Made by a program: the position numbers and the translations under genes. Positions 15,810 to 23,041 of a stretch of 24,072 nt of DNA are shown here, one piece after another (positions within the stretch are counted from its first letter, which is position 1; each line of letters starts with the position of its first letter). The notes beneath the pieces are model-generated. The model saw only the letters and a program-made list of their open reading frames with translations. It had not been told where the DNA came from and searched no databases. This DNA is from Prevotella sp. UBA6447. Its GTDB lineage: Bacteria > Bacteroidota > Bacteroidia > Bacteroidales > Bacteroidaceae. Where the stretch lies: contig DJOD01000033.1 in the NCBI GenBank assembly GCA_002437115.1, positions 5,487-29,558 of the forward strand, read 5' to 3'.

Positions 15810-17234
15810 ATGAAAAAAATCTTATTCTTGTGCCTGTCCATCCTGTGCCTGTCATGCTCAGCACAGCCTCGGCAGGCCTCGGCATCGCAGCAGTCTTCAG
15901 CGGCCGCACGCCAGTTTTCCATCTCCCTCGCCGGGGGCGCGCGCCTCACGGCCTACCTGCCCGCCCATCCCAGCGGGCGCGCCATCGTCGACCTGCCGGG
16001 CGGCGGTTATGCGCACCTGGCCGTCGACCACGAAGGTCGCCAGTGGGCACCGTGGATGAACGAGCAGGGCATCGCCTTCTTCGTACTCGAGTACCGCATG
16101 CCCAAGGGCGACCGAAACATTCCCCTCAGCGACGCTTACCGCGCCATGACCACCGTGCGCGACTCGGCCCAGGCCTGGCATGTCAACCCCTACGACGTGG
16201 GCATCATGGGCTTCTCGGCGGGTGGCCACCTGGCCTCGGCGGTGAGCACCCATGCCCCTTGGGCATCACGCCCCAACTTCTCCATCCTGTTCTATCCCGT
16301 GGTGTCGATGGATGAGCGCGTCAGCCACAAGTGGTCATGCATCAACTTCCTCGGCGAGGAGGGCGCACACGACGCTGCCCTCGTGCGCCAGTGGAGCAGC
16401 GAACTGCAGGTGCGCAGCCACCTCACCCCTCCAGCGGTCGTCATCCTCTCCAGCGACGACGGCGTGGTGCCGCCTGTCACCAACGGCGTGGCCTACTATT
16501 CGGCCATGCGGCGCGCCGGCAACAGTTGTGCCCTCTACGCCTACCCGACCGGTGGCCACGGCTACGGCTTCCGCACGTCGTTTGCCTTCCACCAGCAGAT
16601 GCTTTCCGACCTCAAGGCATGGCTCAACGCGCTGCCATCGCCCAACGCGCAAGCCGTGCGCGTGGCCTGCATCGGCAACTCCATCACCGATGGCATGGGC
16701 ATCGACATGAGCGACACCCACGCGTACCCCGCCGCGCTGCAACGCCTGCTGGGCAAGGGCTACAACGTGAAGAACTTTGGCGTGTCGGGCCGCACCCTGC
16801 TCAACAAGGGTGACCTGCCCTACATGAACGAGGAGGCCTGGCGCGACGCGCTGGCCTTCCGACCCGACATCGTGGTCGTGAAGCTCGGAACCAACGATGC
16901 CAAGGACTACAACTGGAAGCACAGGGCCGACTTCGGCCACGACCTCCAGCAGCTGGTCGACTCGCTACGCGCCCTGCCGTCAAAGCCCCGCGTCTTCCTG
17001 TGCAGCCCCATCAAGGCTCGCGACATCTGGGGCATTTCCGACAGTGTCATCACCCAGGGCGAGATACCCGTCATCCGACGGGTGGCCAAGAAAAACAAGC
17101 TCACGTTCATCGACCTGCACAGTGAATTTGAGGAGACTGATGGCATGATGCAACACGACGGCATACACCCCACCGAAAAGGGTGCGGCCCAACTGGCACG
17201 CATCATATCTTCACACATCCATACCCAAAAATGA
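15810..17234 (+). CDS. Bifunctional esterase: alpha/beta hydrolase fused to SGNH hydrolase
   Basis: A 474-aa exported protein. The signal peptide ends LSCSAQ. Cys16 could be lipidated, although the -3 residue (Cys13) is unusual for a lipobox, or a signal peptidase I cut after CSA is possible. Domain 1 (about 35-275) is an alpha/beta hydrolase of the xylan/pectin esterase kind: oxyanion segment PGGGYAH, nucleophile elbow GFSAGGH with Ser136, acid near Asp216/Asp217 in SSDDGVVPP, and His250 in GGHGYG. Domain 2 (about 283-472) is an SGNH esterase: CIGNSITDG with Ser291, GVSGRT, LGTNDA with Asn362, and DGIHP with Asp450 and His453. Both triads look complete. It probably deacetylates (or demethylates) pectin at two kinds of position. 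It follows GH2 by 17 nt and is likely in the same transcript. Confidence 0.87.
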   Translation: MKKILFLCLSILCLSCSAQPRQASASQQSSAAARQFSISLAGGARLTAYLPAHPSGRAIVDLPGGGYAHLAVDHEGRQWAPWMNEQGIAFFVLEYRMPKGDRNIPLSDAYRAMTTVRDSAQAWHVNPYDVGIMGFSAGGHLASAVSTHAPWASRPNFSILFYPVVSMDERVSHKWSCINFLGEEGAHDAALVRQWSSELQVRSHLTPPAVVILSSDDGVVPPVTNGVAYYSAMRRAGNSCALYAYPTGGHGYGFRTSFAFHQQMLSDLKAWLNALPSPNAQAVRVACIGNSITDGMGIDMSDTHAYPAALQRLLGKGYNVKNFGVSGRTLLNKGDLPYMNEEAWRDALAFRPDIVVVKLGTNDAKDYNWKHRADFGHDLQQLVDSLRALPSKPRVFLCSPIKARDIWGISDSVITQGEIPVIRRVAKKNKLTFIDLHSEFEETDGMMQHDGIHPTEKGAAQLARIISSHIHTQK

Positions 17235-17287
17235 TGATTTGCCCGGAATTGCCGCAGCCATAAGAAAGATTAATCGCCTATTTTCCG

Positions 17288-17295
17288 TAACTTTG
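17288..17295 (+). promoter_or_regulatory. -7 box (TAACTTTG) for the ccs gene
   Basis: TAACTTTG fits the consensus, with predicted start near 17302 and a 26-nt leader. It separates the cytochrome c assembly gene from the pectin cluster. The -33 position has no TTTG. Confidence 0.65.
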
Positions 17296-17327
17296 CAGAA
17301 GGTTAAACACATTTTGCAAAGACAACA

Positions 17328-19532
17328 ATGATCAAGAAGATAACAGGTGTCGTCTATGTGGCTCTCCTGGTAGTGATGGCCACCGCCACCATGGTGGAGA
17401 ACAGCCGTGGCACCGACTACGCCCACACCACCATCTACGGTTCCTGGTGGTTCACCATGCTGTGGGCGGTGCTCACGGGACTGGGCGTGGCCTATTTGCT
17501 CCAGCAGCGCGTGCGGCACGCGGCCACATGGGCCTTGCACGGCTCGTTGGTGGTCATCCTGCTGGGAGCCCTGCTCACACACCTCACCGCCACCAAGGGC
17601 ATGATGCACCTGCGCGAGGGCGAGACATCGAACACCTACATCCAGTCTGACGGACAGCATGGCATGAAGACCACCATGCTGCCCTTCAGCCTGAAGCTTC
17701 ACAAGTTTGAGACCACCTACCACGACGGCACGGCTGCCGTGGCCGACTATGCGTCGCTATTCACCGTGACCGATGGCGGAGCGCGGCATGAGGGCCGCGT
17801 GTCGATGAACAACATCTTCTCTTACCGTTCCTATCGTTTCTACCAGTCGAGCTACGACACCGACGGCCACGGAACGGTGCTGGCCGTCAACAACGACCCT
17901 TGGGGCATACCCGTCACCTACACGGGGTATGCCTTGTTTTTCATTTCCTTGCTCTTCATGCTCATCGACCCCAAGGGGCCGTATCGCCAGGTGTTGCGCA
18001 GCCCGCTCTTGCGCAAGGGTGCTCTTGCGCTTGCGCTGCTTTTCTCTTGCGCGCAGTCGTCGCTGGCCCAGCCCACCGTTCCCCGGCCTACGGCCGACCG
18101 GTTGGGGCGTCTCTGCATGCTCTACAACAACCGCATCTGCCCCGTGCAGACCTACGCGCTCGACTTCTGCAAGAAGGTCTATGGCGCACGCTCCTACAAG
18201 GGGCTCACGGCCGAGCAGGTGCTGGCCGGCTGGATTTTCTATGGCGACCAATGGGCCGCTGAGCCGTTCATCCGCGTCAAGGGCTCCGAGCTGCGCGAGC
18301 AGACGGGGCTCGACAGCCACAGCCCGCTGGCCAGTTTCTTCGTGATGGGCCAGTACACCTTAGGCCGATGGGTGCAGGAGTATTACCAAGGCAACACCGA
18401 CAAGCTACACAAGCAAGCCATGGAGACCGACAACCGCCTGATGCTCGTCATGGAGCTGCGCAGCGGCTCGTCGCTTCACCTGCTTCCCTACACCACGCCA
18501 CGTGGCCTTACCACCTGGTATGCGCCGACCGACAGCCTGCCACGCTACATCGGCGCACAACAATCGCTCTACATCCACCGCGTGTTCCCCCTGATGGCCG
18601 AAGACGTGGCGGCGGGTCGCTGGGCGCGCGTCGATGAGTTTCTCGACAAGATGTTGCGCTACCAGCGGGTCTATGGTGGACGCAGCCTACCTACCGCCGC
18701 GCAATACCAGGCCGAACGCATCGGCAACGCGGTGCCCTTTGCCACGGTGCTCTTCATAGCCAACCTCACGCTGGGCTTCATCGCCCTGTTTTACATCATC
18801 GGGCGCATGACGGAGGCCCGCTGGGTGACACCCCGTCGCCGTCAGGTGGCCGACCGCCTGTTTGAAGCCCTGCTGGGTCTGTCGTTCCTGACGCTCACGG
18901 TGGCCATGGCCCTGCGCTGGATGGCCAGCGGCAACCTGCCCCTGAGCAACGGCTACGAGACGATGCTGCTCCTGGCTTGGTTCGTGGAGCTCATAGCCCT
19001 GCTCCTGCAACGCCGCTTCCGCATCGTCATGGTCTTCGGTTTCCTGCTCTCGGGATTCTTCCTCCTGGTGAGCCACATCAACGCCATGGACCCGGCCATC
19101 GGCCAGATGATGCCCGTGCTCAACTCGCCACTGCTCTCCATCCACGTCAGCATCATCATGATGAGCTACGCCTTGCTGTCGCTCACGTTCATCTGCGCCG
19201 TCATGGGACTGGCCATGCCCCGCCACGCCAGCGCGCTGCAAGCCTTGAGCCAGCTCTTCCTCTACCCCGCGCTCACAACCATGGGCATAGGCATCTTCAT
19301 CGGGGCCATCTGGGCCAACGTGAGCTGGGGAAGCTACTGGAGCTGGGACTCGAAGGAGACTTGGGCGCTCATCACCTTCATGATCTACGCGATTGCCGCG
19401 CACGCGGGGAGCCTGCCGGTCTTGCGCCGTCCGCGCGCCTACCACGTGTTCATGGCATTGGCTTTCCTGTCGCTCATCATGACCTATTTCGGGGTCAACT
19501 ACCTGCTCAGCGGCATGCACTCCTACGCCTGA
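17328..19532 (+). CDS. Fused ResB-CcsA cytochrome c biogenesis protein (CcsBA/NrfI-like)
   Basis: A 734-aa inner-membrane protein of system II cytochrome c maturation, which carries haem to the outside of the membrane and attaches it to apocytochromes. The N-terminal part (1-225) is ResB-like, with membrane segments around 5-22, 40-58 (GSWWFTMLWAVLTGLG), 68-87 (LHGSLVVILLGALLTHL) and 200-215. A large soluble region spans about 250-465. The C-terminal part is CcsA/ResC-like with about eight segments and the haem-handling WWD motif SWGSYWSWDSKETW at about 665-678. Histidines in SIHVSIIM and elsewhere could be the haem ligands. One-piece fusions of this kind are known in Bacteroidetes and epsilonproteobacteria, often beside nitrite reductase genes. 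None is seen here. The Rid-like gene follows after 43 nt and is probably cotranscribed. Confidence 0.9.
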   Translation: MIKKITGVVYVALLVVMATATMVENSRGTDYAHTTIYGSWWFTMLWAVLTGLGVAYLLQQRVRHAATWALHGSLVVILLGALLTHLTATKGMMHLREGETSNTYIQSDGQHGMKTTMLPFSLKLHKFETTYHDGTAAVADYASLFTVTDGGARHEGRVSMNNIFSYRSYRFYQSSYDTDGHGTVLAVNNDPWGIPVTYTGYALFFISLLFMLIDPKGPYRQVLRSPLLRKGALALALLFSCAQSSLAQPTVPRPTADRLGRLCMLYNNRICPVQTYALDFCKKVYGARSYKGLTAEQVLAGWIFYGDQWAAEPFIRVKGSELREQTGLDSHSPLASFFVMGQYTLGRWVQEYYQGNTDKLHKQAMETDNRLMLVMELRSGSSLHLLPYTTPRGLTTWYAPTDSLPRYIGAQQSLYIHRVFPLMAEDVAAGRWARVDEFLDKMLRYQRVYGGRSLPTAAQYQAERIGNAVPFATVLFIANLTLGFIALFYIIGRMTEARWVTPRRRQVADRLFEALLGLSFLTLTVAMALRWMASGNLPLSNGYETMLLLAWFVELIALLLQRRFRIVMVFGFLLSGFFLLVSHINAMDPAIGQMMPVLNSPLLSIHVSIIMMSYALLSLTFICAVMGLAMPRHASALQALSQLFLYPALTTMGIGIFIGAIWANVSWGSYWSWDSKETWALITFMIYAIAAHAGSLPVLRRPRAYHVFMALAFLSLIMTYFGVNYLLSGMHSYA

Positions 19533-19575
19533 CACCCCGACCCACACACATACGAAAGGCTAAATTCAAACCACC

Positions 19576-20733
19576 ATGGAACAAGACATAACATCCAATC
19601 TCACAAAGGTGCAGCTCCACACCTTCAACAACGGAACCGAGGTGCGCGAGCACCACGTGGTAATCACCTTGACCGACGAGGCGCGCACACGCCCTTACGC
19701 CGACCAGTTGCGTCTCATCGTGGCCTGCTTTGAGAACACGCGCAAGCAACTGACCGCCAAGCCTGTGTTCAAGCGCTACTTCCTGAGCGATGCCGCCAAC
19801 CAGGCCGACGAGCTCATGGCCTATGAGCTGGAGAGCCCCGACTATGCCGTGTCGGTCGTGCAGCAGGCACCTGCCAACGGCTCGAAGGTGGCCTTGTGGG
19901 CCATCCTCATGACGGGTGTGGTCACGCGCGCCCTGCCCAGCGGCCTCTACGAGGTGAGCCACGGCTCTTACCGCCACCTCTGGACGGCCAGTTGCGCCAA
20001 CCTCGCCAAGGACTCGGAGCGGCAAACCAAGCTGCTACTCAATGAGTATGTGATGCGCCTCATCAACGAGGGTTGCACCCTCGCGGCCAACTGTGTGCGC
20101 ACCTGGTTCTTCGTCAACGACATCGACAACAACTACGCTGGCGTGGTCAAAGCGCGCAACGACGTGTTCGTCACCCAGAACCTCACTGACAAGACTCACT
20201 TCATCACATCGACGGGCATCGGTGGCCGACAGGCCAACCCGCGCGTGCTTGCGCAGATGGACGCTTACGCCGTGTCGCCCCTGCAACCCGGGCAAGTGGG
20301 CTATCTCTACGCCGCCGACCACCTCAACCGCACCAGCGACTATGGCGTGAGCTTCGAGCGTGGAGCCTTTGTCGACTATGGCGACCGTCGGCACGTGTTC
20401 ATCTCGGGAACGGCGAGCATCGACAACAAGGGCGAGATCGTGCACCGGGGAGACATACGACAGCAGTGTCTGCGCATGTGGGAGAACGTGGAGGCCCTGC
20501 TCGCTGAGGCTGGCTGTAACTTCGGCGACGTGACAGCCATCATGTGCTACTTGCGCGACGGAGCCGACTACGAGGTGGTGCGCCAGCTCTTCGACGAGAA
20601 GTTTGGGGGCCACGGGGGGCGCAAGGCCACACCCCACCTGCTGGTCAACGCTGCCGTGTGTCGCCCTGGATGGCTCATCGAGATGGAGTGCATGGCCACG
20701 CGCGACGCCAGCACCAGCTATCCGCAATTCTGA
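19576..20733 (+). CDS. Two-domain Rid-superfamily protein (chorismatase/FkbO-like layout), catalytic Arg replaced
   Basis: A 385-aa soluble protein without a signal peptide. The C-terminal 120 residues (about 260-378) have the RidA/YjgF fold signature: RRHVFISGTASID, a QQCLRMWENVEALLAEAG helix, VTAIMCYLRDGADYEVVRQLF, and a final LIEMECMA strand. The N-terminal 250 residues are not a plain RidA and recall the chorismatase-like branch, in which two Rid-type folds are joined; this is tentative. In deaminating RidA proteins the trimer-interface Arg lies in PAR just before the last strands; here the place reads TPH (His354), so enamine/imine deaminase activity is doubtful. It follows the ccs gene by 43 nt and is ended by a strong terminator. 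A role with haem or quinone/chorismate chemistry is speculation. Confidence 0.8.
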   Translation: MEQDITSNLTKVQLHTFNNGTEVREHHVVITLTDEARTRPYADQLRLIVACFENTRKQLTAKPVFKRYFLSDAANQADELMAYELESPDYAVSVVQQAPANGSKVALWAILMTGVVTRALPSGLYEVSHGSYRHLWTASCANLAKDSERQTKLLLNEYVMRLINEGCTLAANCVRTWFFVNDIDNNYAGVVKARNDVFVTQNLTDKTHFITSTGIGGRQANPRVLAQMDAYAVSPLQPGQVGYLYAADHLNRTSDYGVSFERGAFVDYGDRRHVFISGTASIDNKGEIVHRGDIRQQCLRMWENVEALLAEAGCNFGDVTAIMCYLRDGADYEVVRQLFDEKFGGHGGRKATPHLLVNAAVCRPGWLIEMECMATRDASTSYPQF

Positions 20734-20735
20734 TT

Positions 20736-20765
20736 GCTGCCTCGGGCAGCATACCTGTCACAGGT
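20736..20765. repeat. Two small hairpins directly after the Rid gene
   Basis: GCTGCC/GGCAGC (20736-20741/20745-20750, loop TCG) and ACCTG/CAGGT (20753-20757/20761-20765, loop TCA) sit back to back in front of the main terminator. They may protect the 3' end of the transcript. Confidence 0.6.
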
Positions 20766-20779
20766 TACGGCCTGCTTTC

Positions 20780-20837
20780 AACACGCCTTGCGTCTCTTCC
20801 CTGCTCGGGGAGAGGTGCAAGGCGTGTTTTTCTTTTT
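20780..20837 (+). terminator. Strong intrinsic terminator
   Basis: AACACGCCTTGC (20780-20791) pairs with GCAAGGCGTGTT (20817-20828). An inner stem, CTCTTCCC (20794-20801) with GGGGAGAG (20807-20814, one G.U), closes a 5-nt loop. A T-rich tail (20825-20837) follows. It ends the ccs-Rid transcription unit. Confidence 0.9.
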
Positions 20838-20852
20838 CCTCAATCGTCAACC

Positions 20853-20882
20853 TATAGGTGTTAAAAACATATAGGTCGTTAA
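20853..20882. repeat. Direct repeat TATAGGTgTTAA / TATAGGTcGTTAA
   Basis: Two near-identical 12-13 bp units begin 17 bp apart (20853 and 20870), in the AT-rich gap about 65 bp upstream of the -33 element of the next promoter. The spacing suggests an activator-binding site, but chance cannot be excluded. Confidence 0.4.
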
Positions 20883-20949
20883 TACTATTTACTTTTTGCG
20901 AAATCTCGTTTCACGCGACTTTTAATTTGCCTTAAATATTGGCTTCTTT

Positions 20950-20981
20950 TTTGGAGCTGAAGCCGTCATGGCCTACCTTTG
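20950..20981 (+). promoter_or_regulatory. Full Bacteroidetes promoter (TTTG-N20-TACCTTTG)
   Basis: TTTG at 20950-20953 and TACCTTTG at 20974-20981, with 20 nt between, match the -33/-7 consensus exactly. Predicted start is near 20988, leaving a 26-nt leader to the ATG at 21014. Its position also rules out the upstream in-frame ATG at 20939 as the start. Confidence 0.82.
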
Positions 20982-21013
20982 CCGTCATCACAAACCCTAA
21001 ACTCTTACACAAC

Positions 21014-21487
21014 ATGAAGAAAGATTGCACAAAACCAACAACACCCCATCCTGCGTTCCGCATGACCTACGAGCAGCAGCTCGTCATCGAGGACAGGCTG
21101 GTGGAGGTGTTCAGCGAGGTGATTGACCTCCAGTGCGCGGGCGGCGAGTTTCCCGTGTGGGGATCCTCCACCTGCCAACTCATGGAAATCGTATGGACGC
21201 TGAGCCGTATGCACCGAATCATCGACCACGACACACACCGCCCCATGACCATGCTTCGCATGGCTACCCTGCTGTGTAGCAAACTACACCGGCCACTGCC
21301 TGCCAACATCTACAGCGTGGCGCGGCAGAGCCGACTGTCGGGGCGGGCACCCGTGGTCAGCTACTTTGGCCAACTGTGGTATGAGCATGGCTTGGACCTC
21401 AAGACGTTCATACAGTGGCAGAAGCCCATCCGCTTTCCCCACAGGCTCTCACGGTCGCGCAACATCCAAACCTCTCGGAAGGCATGA
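21014..21487 (+). CDS. Small protein with RteC C-terminal-like winged-helix domain (paralogue 1)
   Basis: A 157-aa soluble, mostly helical protein with no signal peptide. Residues 49-118 run W-G-S-S-T-C-Q-L-M-E-I-V, then RPMTMLRMATLLCSKL, LPANIYSVARQ, and RAPVVSYF. This follows the order of the C-terminal domain of RteC (W-x-x-S/T-K-x-x-L-x-E-L, a helix, an IYxx-R helix, then R-x-x-FL), a DNA-binding regulator of Bacteroides conjugative elements. The same pattern recurs in the next protein. The family call is by eye and tentative. The stop codon overlaps the next start in ATGA (21484-21487), so the two are translationally coupled. It is driven by the promoter at 20950-20981. Confidence 0.7.
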   Translation: MKKDCTKPTTPHPAFRMTYEQQLVIEDRLVEVFSEVIDLQCAGGEFPVWGSSTCQLMEIVWTLSRMHRIIDHDTHRPMTMLRMATLLCSKLHRPLPANIYSVARQSRLSGRAPVVSYFGQLWYEHGLDLKTFIQWQKPIRFPHRLSRSRNIQTSRKA

Positions 21488-21816
21488 TCAACGAGTTTGA
21501 ACAACAACGGCTACGTCTCGCCAAGCGCCATGAGGCGCTCCGGCGGCTCACGGCCGACGTGCGCCACCTGGTGAGCCAACCGCCCGCTTCGGTAACGTGG
21601 AAACGCACGAAGACCGACCTCGTGGAAATGGTGCACCTGGCTTGGCTCACCCGCGAGCTGACCGACGAGTATGGCCGCCCGTGCACCCAGCAATGGCTCG
21701 CTCAAAGGGCTTTCAGCGCGGTGGGCATGGAGGTGCCCCGGTCGCTCACCCACTGGGTGTGGAAAATCAACAACCGCGTTTCCGACCGCCGCTCCGTGCT
21801 GCGCGCTTACCTCTGA
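21484..21816 (+). CDS. Small basic protein with RteC C-terminal-like winged-helix domain (paralogue 2)
   Basis: A 110-aa, Arg-rich soluble protein. Residues 39-50 read WKRTKTDLVEMV, then RPCTQQWLAQRAF, a VPRSLTHWVWKI helix and RRSVLRAYL at the C-terminus. The same steps are found in the C-terminal domain of RteC and in the protein just upstream, aligned almost without gaps over about 70 residues. The start is the ATG within the ATGA overlap; an upstream in-frame ATG (21415) would overlap the previous gene by over 70 nt. It may be a DNA-binding regulator or a structural partner of paralogue 1. The family call is tentative. A peptidase M15 gene follows after 90 nt. Confidence 0.7.
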   Translation: MINEFEQQRLRLAKRHEALRRLTADVRHLVSQPPASVTWKRTKTDLVEMVHLAWLTRELTDEYGRPCTQQWLAQRAFSAVGMEVPRSLTHWVWKINNRVSDRRSVLRAYL

Positions 21817-21906
21817 CCTTCGGCGACATGCCGTAGCTCGGCCGCTCCTCTCCCACACACCTACTGTTAACCTAATACATACACACTCATCAAAAATCAA
21901 AATGCC

Positions 21907-22338
21907 ATGACAAACACAGAAAGAACCATGCTCAACGAACACTTCATGCTTTACGAGATGACACGTTCGGGTGTAGCGACCGAACACAACCTGCCCAATC
22001 GCCCCGACGCCAAGCAGACCGAGGCCTTGCGCGCCCTCTGCCAAAACGTGCTCGAACCCCTGCGTCGCCGCTTCGGCCCCATCGTCATATCGAGTGGTTA
22101 CCGCAGCCTGGCTGTCAACCGCCTCATAGCGGGCGCGGCACCCGCCTCGCAACACACCAAGGGCGAGGCGGCCGACCTCGTGATTGGCTCGCCTGAACGG
22201 GGCATCGCCATGTACCGGTATATCCGCGCGAACCTCGACTTCGACCAGCTCATCTGGGAACCCATAGGGGCCGAACTGCCTCGATGGATCCACGTGAGCT
22301 ACACCCTGCGGCGCAAAAACCGACACAGCGTGCTCTGA
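21907..22338 (+). CDS. Peptidase M15A family, zinc D-Ala-D-Ala carboxypeptidase/endolysin-like
   Basis: A 143-aa protein with the zinc motif SQHTKGEAADL (His83, Asp90) and WIHVSY (His129), typical of M15A peptidases that cut peptide cross-links of peptidoglycan. Residues 60-72 (VISSGYRSLAVNR) match the substrate-side segment of the family. There is no signal peptide. Stand-alone short M15A proteins in Bacteroidales are common in prophages and conserved small cassettes, where they act as endolysin-like enzymes or structural relatives. Start at ATG 21907; ATG 21928 (MLNEHFMLYEM) is an alternative that fits homologues equally well. It lies behind the two RteC-like genes on the same strand with no terminator between, so cotranscription is possible. 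Confidence 0.88.
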   Translation: MTNTERTMLNEHFMLYEMTRSGVATEHNLPNRPDAKQTEALRALCQNVLEPLRRRFGPIVISSGYRSLAVNRLIAGAAPASQHTKGEAADLVIGSPERGIAMYRYIRANLDFDQLIWEPIGAELPRWIHVSYTLRRKNRHSVL

Positions 22339-22996
22339 CCTCACCCCTACAGCGATTCTTACGCATCCGTTGTCCTCCTTGCGACAACTTCCCCCACGTG
22401 CCCTTTCCCAAGCCAGATTGCCTCGGGAAAGGGCTGTTGTTCGCCTGTCGCACGGAGTGACAATCATGCAAGAGCCACAACGGTTCCATCTAACTAAGTT
22501 TATGAATTTTCTTGAAAAACGTTTTCGCCATTTGAAAACGTTTTTCCCTCAGGCTAAAATATCGCCCAAAAACGAGTTTTTTGGAACAATGCGTAATCCA
22601 CTGTTGCTCGGCGCATTACAAATATCCTTTTGGATTTAAAGTCTCTTGCAGACATTTCTTTTAGAGACAAGGCCTCTATCGAAGCTCAATAAGGGCTTTA
22701 TCTTCCCCCAAAATGAGGCTTAACCTTCCTTCAAAAGGAGCCATATCACTGGGCTTCGCACGTCAAAACGAGACGAAACACCCCCTTTTACGTAATCAGA
22801 AGGCCACGCGCATCACCTTGAATGCACCTTCCCGCCTCCAGATATCCCAGTCCACAGAGACGTAAAACGGGCAATAATCTTGACACGCGCAACGCGCCAT
22901 CATAGCCATACTGCACAAAAACAAATCGCCAAACCAATTAGAGAAGATACATTATTATATAGTGGGGGCATCTTTGTTTCTTAAAAAGAGACTGAG
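22339..22996. other. 658-bp gene-free region, GC-rich to AT-rich transition
   Basis: No frame here has family features or a fitting start. It contains an inverted repeat GCCCTTTCCC/GGGAAAGGGC (22400-22409/22425-22434, 15-nt loop), probably the transcript end of the M15 gene although no T-run follows. It also contains the AAAACGTTTT pair at 22514-22546 and a weak GTCTCT/AGAGAC repeat (22641-22646/22663-22668). From about 22500 the sequence becomes AT-richer. A CATCTTTG box at 22969-22976, one base off the -7 consensus, may drive the recombinase. Confidence 0.6.
22514..22546. repeat. Two AAAACGTTTT palindromes 19 bp apart forming a 13-bp inverted repeat
   Basis: AAAACGTTTT occurs at 22516-22525 and 22535-22544. 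Flanking bases extend this into a perfect 13-bp inverted repeat (22514-22526/22534-22546) with a 7-nt loop. Each half is itself a palindrome and the centres are 19 bp apart, close to two helical turns. This suits binding of two dimers on one DNA face. The T5 at the end could also make it a terminator. Confidence 0.75.
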
Positions 22997-23041
22997 GTGT
23001 CCCTATCATATTTTAACAAACATCGTCAATACACAATCATT

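Noticed and set aside
20939..21013. Earlier ATG for the first RteC-like protein
   Set aside because: The -33/-7 promoter (20950-20981) lies inside this extension.
22370..22639. 89-codon frame in the gap before the recombinase
   Set aside because: It crosses the inverted repeats, has no family features and uneven composition.
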